Part shown: positions 1-7,411 of the stretch, one piece after another
How positions within the stretch are numbered: the stretch's first letter is position 1
Layout of the letters: the number at the start of each line of letters is the position of its first letter
Assembly (NCBI GenBank): GCA_017516785.1
Contig: JAFXAV010000036.1
Location: 26,829-90,828 of the forward strand
Source: Oscillospiraceae bacterium
GTDB lineage: Bacteria; Bacillota_A; Clostridia; Oscillospirales; Oscillospiraceae
Reading direction: 5' to 3'
DNA length: 64,000 nt
Notes under the pieces: model-generated
What the model was told of the DNA's origin: nothing
Seen by the model: only the letters and a program-made list of their open reading frames with translations
Databases searched by the model: none
Position numbers and translations under genes: made by a program

Positions 1-398
1 AGGATTTCTATCCCACTCCCTCTACTCTTTCTACGGTCATGTACTACACCGGCCTGGATCCCAGAACCATGGACCGAGTCTATGTTCCCACCGATCCCCA
101 TGAAAAGGCCATGCAGCGTGCCCTGATCCAGTACCGCAATCCCAAGAACTATTACCTGGTCAAGGAAGCCCTCATCGCTGCCCACCGGGAGGATCTGATC
201 GGTTCCGGTCCCAAGTGTCTGATCCGGGCTATTCCCCCTCGTCAAGGTAAACCTCTGGCTCCCCCTCCCAAGCTGCCCGCCAAGCTTCCCCCCAAGGGCA
301 AGAAGGTATTCGAAAAGCCTGGCTTCAAGCCGAAGCCTCCCAAGGCTGAGGTCAAGGGAAAGAATCCCGCCGCCAAAGGTAAGTCCGGCAGAAAGTGA
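1..398 (+). CDS. YgiQ-family radical SAM protein, C-terminal part
   Basis: The reading frame is open from the window edge (codons in frame from base 3) to the TGA at 396-398, so only the last ~130 residues are seen. The segment [20 protein letters not shown], followed by a [11 protein letters not shown] stretch, is characteristic of the C-terminal region of YgiQ-type radical SAM proteins; the radical SAM core lies upstream, outside the window. The tail (about residues 70-119 after the first Met) is rich in Lys, Pro and Gly and is probably disordered. The molecular function of the family is not established. The stop overlaps a possible GTG start of the next gene, so the two may be co-transcribed. 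Confidence 0.85.
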   Translation, partial: DFYPTPSTLSTVMYYTGLDPRTMDRVYVPTDPHEKAMQRALIQYRNPKNYYLVKEALIAAHREDLIGSGPKCLIRAIPPRQGKPLAPPPKLPAKLPPKGKKVFEKPGFKPKPPKAEVKGKNPAAKGKSGRK

Positions 399-406
399 GA
401 TTTCCC

Positions 407-934
407 ATGAATGTTTTTGAAGTCTGTGCAGAGCGGTACAGTTACCGTAAGAGCTATCTCCCCACTCCCGTTCCCAGAGAGCATCTGACCGCCATTATGC
501 AGGCCGGTCTAGATGCCCCCTCCGGCTGCAACAAGCAGACCACCAGTCTGATTGCTGTGGATGACCCGGAAGTTCTTGCAAAACTCCATGCTGTCATGGA
601 TCCTCCCCTGGGCGAAACCGCCCCGGCTATGATCTGCGTTCTCACCCGGAAAATCATCGCTTACCGGGACCGGACTTTCTATGTTCAGGATTACAGCGCC
701 GCCATCGAGAACATGCTCCTGGCTATCCAGGCTCTGGGTTATGCCAGCTGCTGGATTGAAGGCTATGTGACGGATACAAACCGAATCGGCGACAAGATGG
801 CTGAAATTCTGGGTGTGCCCGAGGACTATGAGCTGGTCGCCTACCTGCCTGTGGGTATTCCCGCAGAAACTGCCAAACGGGTCAGAAAGCACCCCTTTGA
901 AGAGCGGGCCTGGTTCAATGGGTTCGGAAAATAA
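407..934 (+). CDS. Nitroreductase family protein
   Basis: A protein of 175 residues starting MNVFEVCAERYSYRKSY, the usual N-terminus of FMN-dependent nitroreductases (R-x-S/Y-x-R-xY FMN phosphate-binding region), with APSGCNKQTT and the later YAAIENMLLAI-like segment (seen as YSAAIENMLLAIQALGY), also typical of the fold. It probably reduces nitro or quinone compounds with NAD(P)H as a homodimer in the cytoplasm; the substrate cannot be told. A GTG at 395 in the same frame would add four residues and overlap the upstream stop; ATG 407 is preferred because it matches the family start. A small hairpin (ACGCAAC/GTTGCGT) follows the stop. Confidence 0.85.
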   Translation: MNVFEVCAERYSYRKSYLPTPVPREHLTAIMQAGLDAPSGCNKQTTSLIAVDDPEVLAKLHAVMDPPLGETAPAMICVLTRKIIAYRDRTFYVQDYSAAIENMLLAIQALGYASCWIEGYVTDTNRIGDKMAEILGVPEDYELVAYLPVGIPAETAKRVRKHPFEERAWFNGFGK

Positions 935-991
935 GCAAAACACCCACGCAACCGAAAGTTGCGTGATAGTTGGTGGAGTCAACTGCTGATT

Positions 992-1014
992 TTTGGTATT
1001 TTAAAGGTACCAAA
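992..1014. promoter_or_regulatory. Inverted repeat upstream of XRE gene
   Basis: TTTGGTA at 992-998 and its inverted copy TACCAAA at 1008-1014, separated by 9 bases, lie just ahead of the ribosome site of the XRE gene at 1035. It could be an operator for self-regulation or a short RNA hairpin; the sequence alone does not decide. Confidence 0.3.
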
Positions 1015-1034
1015 TTTCAGAAAGGAGAAAAGAT

Positions 1035-1379
1035 ATGATCAACACAATCATTATGTTTATTCTTATGATCATCTTTTTCTGGGGCCCCATCATTTTCCTG
1101 TTTGTTCTTCTGGTGAAGGCGCTGCTGAAGTACCTCCGTTCCGGTGACGTGCGGAAGGAAAAAGCCACAACCCGCAGAAGTCTCGGCGAAGCCCTGAAAG
1201 AACACCGCCTCCGCTGCCAGATGACCCAGGAGTTTGTAGCCGAGCGGCTGAGTGTCAGCCGTCAGGCAGTGAGCAAATGGGAAAACGGCACCTCCGACCC
1301 CTCCACCTCGAACCTGCTGGCTCTTGCAAAGCTCTACGGCGTCAGCGCCGAGGAGCTGCTGAAGGAAGTGGCACAATGA
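1035..1379 (+). CDS. Membrane-anchored XRE-family regulator
   Basis: This 114-residue protein has one strongly hydrophobic segment at about residues 3-30 and then a compact helix-turn-helix at about 50-105 (SLGEALKEHRLRCQMTQEFV, then SVSRQAVSKWENG), typical of XRE/Cro-type repressors. The start is supported by AAAGGAG at 1021-1026. The arrangement suggests a DNA-binding protein tethered to the membrane, or one whose N-terminal helix senses the membrane; neither is proven. Its stop overlaps the ATG of the pyrophosphatase gene (ATGA at 1376-1379), so the two are translationally coupled. Targets are unknown. Confidence 0.75.
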   Translation: MINTIIMFILMIIFFWGPIIFLFVLLVKALLKYLRSGDVRKEKATTRRSLGEALKEHRLRCQMTQEFVAERLSVSRQAVSKWENGTSDPSTSNLLALAKLYGVSAEELLKEVAQ

Positions 1380-1699
1380 TAGATAAAACCGTAACCGTCA
1401 CCATTGACCGCCCTCTGGGAAGTTCCCACCCCAATCACCCGGATATGGTGTACCCTGTCAACTATGGATATATTGAGGGCATCATCGCCCCCGATGGCGA
1501 AGAACAGGATGCGTATATTCTTGGTGTCCATGTGCCCGTGGATACTTTCACCGGAATCGTCATAGCCGTCATTCACCGCCATGACGATATTGAGGACAAA
1601 TGGGTTGTTGCACCTGAGGGTATGACCTTTACACAGGAAGAAATTGAAGCCGCTGTTTACTTTCAGGAGCAGTACTTCGATATTGAGATTATCATATAA
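1376..1699 (+). CDS. Short inorganic pyrophosphatase-like protein
   Basis: The 107-residue product matches the core of family I (soluble) inorganic pyrophosphatases: VYPVNYGYIEG corresponds to the Tyr-rich strand, APDGEEQDAYILG to the Asp metal-binding loop, and HDDIEDKWVV to the second Asp/Lys loop. Full-length family I enzymes have ~170-200 residues, so this is a minimal form lacking the usual N-terminal strands and C-terminal Tyr/Lys region; such short versions are common in Clostridia. Hydrolysis of PPi is therefore likely but not certain. It overlaps the XRE gene by four bases and is followed by a terminator. Confidence 0.75.
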   Translation: MIDKTVTVTIDRPLGSSHPNHPDMVYPVNYGYIEGIIAPDGEEQDAYILGVHVPVDTFTGIVIAVIHRHDDIEDKWVVAPEGMTFTQEEIEAAVYFQEQYFDIEIII

Positions 1700-1712
1700 C
1701 CATACCCCGCCA

Positions 1713-1736
1713 GCACCGGCGGTGCATCTTTTTTTA
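1713..1736 (+). terminator. Intrinsic terminator after pyrophosphatase gene
   Basis: GCACC-GGC-GGTGC hairpin at 1713-1725 followed by a T-rich run (1728-1740) on the plus strand. Confidence 0.65.
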
Positions 1737-1783
1737 TTTTCCGCATAGGATGTTCCATACTACGATGCTTTGAGGTGGAACAT

Positions 1784-2383
1784 ATGGAAAATCAGATTAC
1801 GCTTCGGGGGAGCCTGCAGCAGCTTCCCCAGTTTTCCCACGAAAATCACGGAAAGCGGTTTTTCAGATTCATTCTGGAGGTCCCGAGACTTTCCGGCACA
1901 GTTGATTTGCTGCCGGTTGTGGCGGAGGAAAGCATTCTTCACTCCCTTGACCCCACCGCCGGAGACATGCTAACGGTCTACGGTCAGGTTCGCTCCCACA
2001 ACATCCGGGAAGGCGGCGCCAGGAAACTGCTGATCTTTGTTTTTGCATCTGCCATTGTCTGCGAGGATGGAGAACCTATCAATGATGTTGTCATCGAGGG
2101 ACCTCTCTGCCGGGAGCCTACTTACCGCCGGACACCCCTGGGCCGGGAAATCTGCGATGCTATGCTGGCAGTTCCCAGAGCCTTCAAGCGCGCTGACTAT
2201 CTTCCCTGCATCCTCTGGGGCAGAACGGCACTGGAAGTATCCGACTGTCACACCCGGGACAAAATCCGCATTGTCGGGAGACTTCAGAGCCGTGTCTATA
2301 CCAAAATGACCGATGAAGGTCCTCAGGAGCGGACAGCCTATGAGATTTCTGCCCTGACGGCAGAGATTCTGGAGGACGAATAA
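1784..2383 (+). CDS. OB-fold single-stranded DNA-binding-like protein
   Basis: A 199-residue protein in which two SSB/PriB-like OB-fold halves can be read: residues ~1-95 (NQITLRGSLQQLPQF ... VYGQVRSHNI) and ~105-199 (VVIEGPLCREPTYRRTPLGR ... RIVGRLQSRVY). The motif pattern 'hxGxLxxxPxxRxTPxG' with a late 'GxLxSRxY' strand is that of single-stranded DNA-binding proteins. It is not the standard ssb (no acidic C-terminal tip of DDDIPF type; it ends ILEDE). A role in DNA repair or primosome function is inferred. The ATG at 1784 is chosen over GTG 1775 because GAGGTGG (1772-1778) sits directly before it. The gene lies alone between two terminators. Confidence 0.65.
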   Translation: MENQITLRGSLQQLPQFSHENHGKRFFRFILEVPRLSGTVDLLPVVAEESILHSLDPTAGDMLTVYGQVRSHNIREGGARKLLIFVFASAIVCEDGEPINDVVIEGPLCREPTYRRTPLGREICDAMLAVPRAFKRADYLPCILWGRTALEVSDCHTRDKIRIVGRLQSRVYTKMTDEGPQERTAYEISALTAEILEDE

Positions 2384-2387
2384 GATG

Positions 2388-2413
2388 AGCGGCGGATATC
2401 CGCCGCTTTTTTT
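2388..2413 (+). terminator. Intrinsic terminator
   Basis: A perfect 10-bp stem (AGCGGCGGAT/ATCCGCCGCT, 2388-2407) followed by seven T's. Confidence 0.85.
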
Positions 2414-2471
2414 CTGCTTTGATTTTGTCGGTTCTTGTGGTAAGATGGTGAAAACGAAAGGAGTCAGACCT

Positions 2472-3098
2472 ATGAAAGAAAAAGTGAACTCCATTATTGA
2501 CATTCTGAAGGCCCGGTATCCCGATGCCCTCTGTGCCCTACACTACTCCAAGGACTATGAGCTGATGATTGCCGTGCGGCTGTCCGCCCAGTGTACCGAC
2601 GCCCGGGTGAATATGATCACCCCCGCCCTCTTTGAAGCCTACCCCACTCTGGAAGCCATGGCTGCTGCCGATATTACGGATGTGGAAAACTATGTCCGCT
2701 CCTGCGGTTTCTATAAGCACAAAGCAAGAGATATCGTCCTGGGCTGCCAGATGCTGCTGACCGATTACAATGGAAAAGTTCCCGGCACCATGGAAGAGCT
2801 TCTGCGGATTCCCGGCGTTGGCAGAAAAACCGCCAATCTCCTGCTGGGTGATCTTTATGCCGTTCCCGGAAGCGTGGTCTGCGACACCCACTGCATCCGC
2901 ATCTGCGGACGGCTGGGTCTGAGCCAGGGTAAAGAACCTGAAAAGGTGGAAAAGCAGCTTCGTGAAATTCTGCCCCCCGAGGAAAGTAATGATTTCTGCC
3001 ACCGCATCGTCCTCTTCGGCAGAGACTGCTGCACCGCCCGAAATCCCAAATGCGGCGAATGTCCCCTGGTGATGCATTGTAAGGAGTATAATCCGTAA
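2472..3098 (+). CDS. nth: Endonuclease III
   Basis: DNA N-glycosylase/AP lyase of base-excision repair acting on oxidised pyrimidines. The 208-residue protein is of normal length. The helix-hairpin-helix ELLRIPGVGRKTANLLL (about residues 104-120) carries the catalytic Lys; the catalytic Asp is in VVCDTHCIRI; the 4Fe-4S cluster ligands are the C-x6-C-x2-C-x5-C pattern near the C-terminus (CTARNPKCGECPLVMHC). ATG 2472 follows AAAGGAGTC at 2457-2465; an upstream in-frame ATG at 2385 would run through the terminator and is rejected. Confidence 0.95.
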   Translation: MKEKVNSIIDILKARYPDALCALHYSKDYELMIAVRLSAQCTDARVNMITPALFEAYPTLEAMAAADITDVENYVRSCGFYKHKARDIVLGCQMLLTDYNGKVPGTMEELLRIPGVGRKTANLLLGDLYAVPGSVVCDTHCIRICGRLGLSQGKEPEKVEKQLREILPPEESNDFCHRIVLFGRDCCTARNPKCGECPLVMHCKEYNP

Positions 3099-3103
3099 GT
3101 TCT

Positions 3104-3149
3104 ATCCCCTTCTTGTCCTCATAGACTGTGGACAAGGGGGGGATTTCTT
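3104..3149 (+). terminator. Terminator hairpin that contains the next gene's ribosome site
   Basis: ATCCCCTTCTTGTCC (3104-3118) pairs over 15 positions, with two G-T pairs, with GGACAAGGGGGGGAT (3130-3144), followed by TTCTTTT. The right arm (AAGGGGGGG) is also the only credible Shine-Dalgarno for the TTG start at 3150, so the hairpin would also hide that site. Confidence 0.6.
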
Positions 3150-4649
3150 TTGCCCAGAAAATTACCGATCTTTTATTCTGCCCTGCTGCTCACAGGTGTT
3201 AATCTGCTGCTGCGGCTGGTGGGGACATCCTTTCAAGTCTACCTGTCGGGCCGTATCGGTGCGGCGGGAATCGGTCTTCTGCAGCTGGTGCTTTCTGTTG
3301 GGAGTCTTGCCATGGTTGCAGGCATCGGCGGTATCCGTACCGCTGCCATGTACCTCACCGCTGAGGAACTGGGCAAAGGAAAATCCCGCAACGTCACATG
3401 GGTACTCTCCGGTTGTTTTCTTTACAGCATCCTCTTCAGCGGCTCTGTCGGCACAGCACTTTATCATTTCGCCCCCTGGATTGCGGAAAACTGGATCGGA
3501 GATATCAGAACCATCGATGCCCTGCGGCTTTTTGCCTCTTTTCTTCCAGTCTGCTGTCTCAGCGGCGTAATGACAGGCTACTTTACCGCCGCAAACCGCA
3601 TTGGCACTCTTGCTGCTGTGGAGGTAGCGGAGCAGCTGGTATCTATGGCAATCACCATGGCAGCGCTGACCTTTTGGGCTGGGCATGACCCGGGACGAGC
3701 CTGTTTATCGGTGATCATCGGAAGTTCTCTGGGAGCCTGCCTGACCCTTGGGTGTCTTGCGGTTCTCCGATTAAGAGAAAATCCTGTCTATGGAGAAAGG
3801 ATACCTGTCCGGCATCGGCTTCTGGAAGCTGCCCTTCCACTGGCTTTGGCGGATGACCTGAAATCGGGCATCAACACTGTGGAAAACCTGATGGTTCCAA
3901 AACGTCTGGCATTGAACACTGCAACGGAAAGTCCATTGGCAGCCTTCGGCCTAGTCAGTGGGATGGTGTTCCCGGTCATCATGTTTCCAGCGGCAATCCT
4001 CTTCGGCCTGACCGAGCTTCTGATTCCCGAACTTGCCCGATGTGCCGCCGCAGGAAGCAGGCAGCGCATCAACTATCTGGTACACAAAAGCTTGCGGGTT
4101 GCCATGGTATATGGAATACTCTTCTGCGGGCTGCTGTTTCTTTTATCGGACGAACTTTGTCTGTCCCTGTATAAAAGCCTCGATGCTGCGAAATTTCTGC
4201 GCTGGTATGCCCTGCTCATTCCCATGCTCTACTGCGACATTATCACCGATGCCATGACCAAGGGACTGGGGCAGCAGAAAATCTGCGTTCGGTACAACAT
4301 TCTGACTTCTGTACTGGATGTGATTTTTCTGTATCTGCTGCTTCCCGAATACGGAATGGAAGGGTATTTCGTTAGTTTCTTCATTACCCATCTCCTGAAT
4401 TTCTGGCTGAGCCTGAAAAGACTTCTGAAAATCACAAAGCAGCATATTCCTTTTTACATCCCCGCTCTGTCCGCCGCTGCTACCCTTTTTTCCATATGGT
4501 CAGCATCCTTTGCAGGTACTGCGGTTCAGAAAGGCATATCCTATCCGCTGATTCTGGGAAGTCTGCTGTTCCTCCTGAAAATCCTCAACCGAAGTGACAT
4601 TCGCTGGATTTTGGGCCTGATACGAAAAAATGACCTCACCAAAAGGTGA
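3150..4649 (+). CDS. SpoVB/MOP-type polysaccharide flippase
   Basis: A 499-residue, highly hydrophobic protein with about 12-14 membrane segments. The start ALLLTGVNLLLRLVGTSFQV and the GRIGAAGIGLLQL segment match the SpoVB/MurJ-like multidrug-oligosaccharidyl-lipid-polysaccharide (MOP) family, which flips lipid-linked sugar intermediates across the membrane; in endospore formers SpoVB is required for cortex synthesis. The TTG start at 3150 gives the family's N-terminus; no suitable ATG lies nearby. The last codons (DLTKR-stop) are part of the downstream terminator hairpin. SpoVB-like versus another flippase cannot be separated by sequence alone. Confidence 0.8.
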   Translation: MPRKLPIFYSALLLTGVNLLLRLVGTSFQVYLSGRIGAAGIGLLQLVLSVGSLAMVAGIGGIRTAAMYLTAEELGKGKSRNVTWVLSGCFLYSILFSGSVGTALYHFAPWIAENWIGDIRTIDALRLFASFLPVCCLSGVMTGYFTAANRIGTLAAVEVAEQLVSMAITMAALTFWAGHDPGRACLSVIIGSSLGACLTLGCLAVLRLRENPVYGERIPVRHRLLEAALPLALADDLKSGINTVENLMVPKRLALNTATESPLAAFGLVSGMVFPVIMFPAAILFGLTELLIPELARCAAAGSRQRINYLVHKSLRVAMVYGILFCGLLFLLSDELCLSLYKSLDAAKFLRWYALLIPMLYCDIITDAMTKGLGQQKICVRYNILTSVLDVIFLYLLLPEYGMEGYFVSFFITHLLNFWLSLKRLLKITKQHIPFYIPALSAAATLFSIWSASFAGTAVQKGISYPLILGSLLFLLKILNRSDIRWILGLIRKNDLTKR

Positions 4650-4656
4650 GGTCATT
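4629..4656. terminator. Bidirectional terminator overlapping the flippase stop
   Basis: AATGACCTCACC (4629-4640), AAAA loop, GGTGAGGTCATT (4645-4656): a perfect 12-bp stem with A/T-rich flanks on both sides. It sits between convergent genes and its right arm contains the TGA stop of the flippase. Confidence 0.8.
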
Positions 4657-4663
4657 AGCTTAT

Positions 4664-5140
4664 TTACTCCCTCTTTTTGCAAAGCCAGCGAATCAACAGA
4701 ACCACGATGCCCAGAGTCAGTGCTAAGTTTACAATCTGCGCCACCGCTGTGGCAGGATTGATTGCAAACAGAGTATTCTCTCTTTGCAGGTACATGTTAA
4801 TAAGCGGAACGGCCAGTGCCACAGTAACAGATACTGCCCAAATAATCCACCAGATTTTATTGCTGGATTTCTTTGGCTGTGCAGGCTCATCCTGAACAAG
4901 ATCCTCTGCTTCCATGGATGGCTCCGGCTCATTGACTGAGATTCTGTCAGCTTTCAACAGGTCATCCAGTGCCACACCGAACAATTCGCTGATGGCGATG
5001 AGATTCTCAATATCCGGCATAGCAGAACCCATTTCCCAGCGGGAAACCGCTTGCCGGGAGACGTTCAGCTTTTCGGCCAGTTCCGTCTGGGTCATGCCGG
5101 AACTTTTGCGGATACTCTGGAGTTTTTCATGAAATGTCAT
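4664..5140 (-). CDS. XRE-family regulator with two membrane segments
   Basis: 158 residues: an N-terminal helix-turn-helix (about 5-60; SGMTQTELAEKLNVSRQAVS then WEMGSAMPDIENL), an acidic linker (~70-92) and two hydrophobic helices near 97-115 and 128-152, ending in a basic tail (CKKRE). This layout is common for membrane-linked XRE regulators in Firmicutes that respond to envelope or ion signals; the signal here is unknown. Start ATG 5140 is preceded by AGGGGAG. It resembles the plus-strand regulator at 1035 in concept, but the membrane part is at the opposite end. Confidence 0.8.
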   Translation of the reverse strand: MTFHEKLQSIRKSSGMTQTELAEKLNVSRQAVSRWEMGSAMPDIENLIAISELFGVALDDLLKADRISVNEPEPSMEAEDLVQDEPAQPKKSSNKIWWIIWAVSVTVALAVPLINMYLQRENTLFAINPATAVAQIVNLALTLGIVVLLIRWLCKKRE

Positions 5141-5238
5141 ACATAACTCCCCTTTCTGCCATCATGATAGCATATCTGGGGTATAAAAGGAACCGCAGGG
5201 GCGTTACATTCTTGTCAACCATTGGTTGCGCAGCCAAA

Positions 5239-6681
5239 TTACAGCGCTTTCAGAGTTTCCAGCAGGAAATTCCAGGTACGCTCGGTGGAAGCGATGTTCA
5301 GACGCTCGCGGCTGGTGTGGATGTCGTGCATCTGAGGTCCGATGGAGACGCAGTCGAGACCGGGAACCTTCTCGCTCAGCAGACCGCACTCGAGGCCAGC
5401 GTGGATTGCCAGCACCTTGGGTGCCTTGCCGAACATGTCGGTGTAAGTCTTCACCATCACATCCCGCAGCCTGGAATCGGCCTTGTACTCCCATGCGGGG
5501 TACTCGCCCAGCTGGGTATACTCGCCGCCGTAGAACTCAGCCAGCTCCTTCAGCTTGCCAAGCAGCTCCTGCTTTTCAGCATTGACGGAGCTTCGAACGG
5601 AGAAAGACATGTTCATGGTGTTGCCCAGCTTTGCAATACCCAGGTTCAGGCTGGTCTGGACCAGACCTTCAATGTCCTGGCTCCATGCCTGGACGCCGTT
5701 GGGTGCGGTACACAGCAGACCGATGACCTTGGAGGTTGCCTCGGTGGTCAGAGCGTTGCCGCCCAGGGCATCCACATCGAAGGCCTGTACGGTAACTTCC
5801 GGCTCATCGTACTGCTCCCGGATTTCAGCCTGGAGCTTTTCAGCAACGCCGTTGATCCGCTCCAGATTGATGCCCATGGCAACCACGTTAGCGGTGCAGG
5901 AACGGGTGATAGCATTGTCCTTGGAACCGCCGGCAAAGGAAGTCAGGCACAGAGGCATCATGGCCTGGATACGGCTCATGAATTCGCCCATGACCTTGTT
6001 GGCGTTGGCCCGGTTCATGTGGATTTCTACACCGGAATGACCGCCCTGAAGGCCGTCCACAACCAGACGAACACAGGGACCATAAACTGCACGACGTTCC
6101 GCAGGCAGACTGATGGTGGCGGTGGCGCCTCCGGCGCAGGATACGGTAAATACGCCCTCTTCCTCGGAGTCGATGTTCAGCAGAACCCGGCCCTTGATGT
6201 CACTGAGGTCAATACCTGCCGCACCATACATGCCGGTCTCTTCATCAACAGTGATGATGACTTCCAGAGGAGGATGGGGAATCGTAGTATCATCCAGAAT
6301 TGCCAGAGCATAGGCAACGGCAATGCCGTCATCGCCGCCCAAGGTGGTGCCCTTGGCAAAAACATACTGACCGTCGTGGGTCACATTCAGGCCGTCCACA
6401 GCCATATCAAGAGGACAGGACGCATCCTTCTCGCAGACCATGTCCATGTGGCCCTGAATGATCACAGGTTCGTGGTCTTCATAGCCGCAGGTGCCTTCCT
6501 GGAAAATGATGACATTGTTCAGCTCATCCTGGACATAAAGCAGATTCCGCTCCTTGGCGAAATTCACCAGATAGTCACTGATGGCCTTGGTATTTCCGGA
6601 GCCATGGGGAATGGCGCAGATCTCTTCAAAAAATCCAAATACGGCAGCAGGCTGCAGGCCTGCAAGTTTCACAGCATTCAT
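5239..6681 (-). CDS. pepD: Aminoacyl-histidine dipeptidase (M20 family)
   Basis: A 480-residue zinc metallopeptidase that cleaves Xaa-His and other dipeptides in the cytoplasm. Metal-binding signatures are visible: IIQGHMDMV (His-x-Asp), GTTLGGDDGIAVAYALA (bridging Asp) and ITVDEETGMYGA (catalytic Glu-Glu). The lid/dimerisation domain lies roughly at 205-390 and is followed by the second catalytic portion with AIHAGLECGLL and IGPQMHDIHTSRERL. ATG at 6681 is chosen because AAGGAG (complement of 6690-6695) lies 7-8 bases upstream; a GTG nine bases earlier overlaps that site. Confidence 0.93.
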   Translation of the reverse strand: MNAVKLAGLQPAAVFGFFEEICAIPHGSGNTKAISDYLVNFAKERNLLYVQDELNNVIIFQEGTCGYEDHEPVIIQGHMDMVCEKDASCPLDMAVDGLNVTHDGQYVFAKGTTLGGDDGIAVAYALAILDDTTIPHPPLEVIITVDEETGMYGAAGIDLSDIKGRVLLNIDSEEEGVFTVSCAGGATATISLPAERRAVYGPCVRLVVDGLQGGHSGVEIHMNRANANKVMGEFMSRIQAMMPLCLTSFAGGSKDNAITRSCTANVVAMGINLERINGVAEKLQAEIREQYDEPEVTVQAFDVDALGGNALTTEATSKVIGLLCTAPNGVQAWSQDIEGLVQTSLNLGIAKLGNTMNMSFSVRSSVNAEKQELLGKLKELAEFYGGEYTQLGEYPAWEYKADSRLRDVMVKTYTDMFGKAPKVLAIHAGLECGLLSEKVPGLDCVSIGPQMHDIHTSRERLNIASTERTWNFLLETLKAL

Positions 6682-6768
6682 TTGAAACACTCCTTATCTT
6701 GAACTTATTTTTTATCATACCACATTCTGATAAAAAAGTCCATCCCGAGAAAACGCCCATAAAAACAA

Positions 6769-6792
6769 AGGCCGCAGAACTCTTTCTGCGGC
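6769..6792 (-). terminator. Terminator downstream of secG
   Basis: GGCCGCAGAA/TTCTGCGGCC stem (6769-6778 with 6783-6792); read on the minus strand it is followed by TTTGTTTTTATGG. Confidence 0.75.
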
Positions 6793-6816
6793 CGTCGTTT
6801 TATGGTTGTCAGGTGA

Positions 6817-7047
6817 TTACACCAGGCTCATAGCCAGGATCAGCAGGATCCAGACCAGAGCGATCCACTTGGTGGAAGAAGCCAGGACCTGGTCCAGGTT
6901 CTTGCTCTTACCCTTGCTCAGGTAGGTATCGGTGTTGCCAGCCAGAGCGCCGGACAGGCCAGCCTCCTTGCCGGACTGCATCAGAACAACAGCGATCAGA
7001 GCAATGCTGGCCAGAGAGACCAGAACAGCGATAATCGTTTCCAACAT
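6817..7047 (-). CDS. secG: Preprotein translocase subunit SecG
   Basis: A 76-residue protein with two transmembrane helices (about 3-22 and 56-75) joined by a Gly-rich loop (QSGKEAGLSGALAGNTDTYL), the typical SecG pattern. It is the accessory subunit of the SecYEG channel and helps SecA-driven export. GGAGGGAGGT lies just upstream of the ATG. The gene has its own promoter and a ~90-nt GC-rich leader. Confidence 0.93.
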   Translation of the reverse strand: MLETIIAVLVSLASIALIAVVLMQSGKEAGLSGALAGNTDTYLSKGKSKNLDQVLASSTKWIALVWILLILAMSLV

Positions 7048-7143
7048 ACTAATTAACCTCCCTCCGCTTTTTAGGCGGCAACCGCCTATGGGCGGGTACA
7101 GACCGAATTTCCGCCTGCCGATAAGCAGGCCACAATATATGGG

Positions 7144-7172
7144 ATTATAACATGCCTATCAGGAAAATTCAA
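7144..7172 (-). promoter_or_regulatory. secG promoter
   Basis: On the minus strand: -35 TTGAAT (7167-7172), 17-bp spacer ending TGT, -10 TATAAT (7144-7149), giving an extended -10 (TGn). It overlaps the last codon of the upstream small membrane-protein gene. Confidence 0.8.
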
Positions 7173-7411
7173 GAGTCAATTTCGACTTTTTGGTATTTTC
7201 CGGTGCCTTTGCGGAACTGTTTCCGCCAGGATGCATACAGGACAATGGCCGTCGCAATAGCGCAGATACAGGCAGATGCTGCCAGCACCGTAAAGGGTGC
7301 GCCAACCAGAAATCCCATCATGGGATTTCTGCGGTCCAGGTAAATGACAATCAGCAGCGCGATGTTCAGACTGATGGTCAGATTGGGAAGAAATGCTCTT
7401 AAAAATCTCAT
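7169..7411 (-). CDS. Small two-helix membrane protein
   Basis: An 80-residue protein, not assigned to a family. It has two hydrophobic helices (about 9-24 and 33-59) with positive residues between and after them (LDRRNP; SWRKQFRKG). ATG 7411 overlaps the stop of the phosphodiester-glycosidase gene (TGATG), with AGGAGGA upstream, so the two are translated as a coupled pair and may work together at the membrane. The function is unknown. Confidence 0.65.
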   Translation of the reverse strand: MRFLRAFLPNLTISLNIALLIVIYLDRRNPMMGFLVGAPFTVLAASACICAIATAIVLYASWRKQFRKGTGKYQKVEIDS

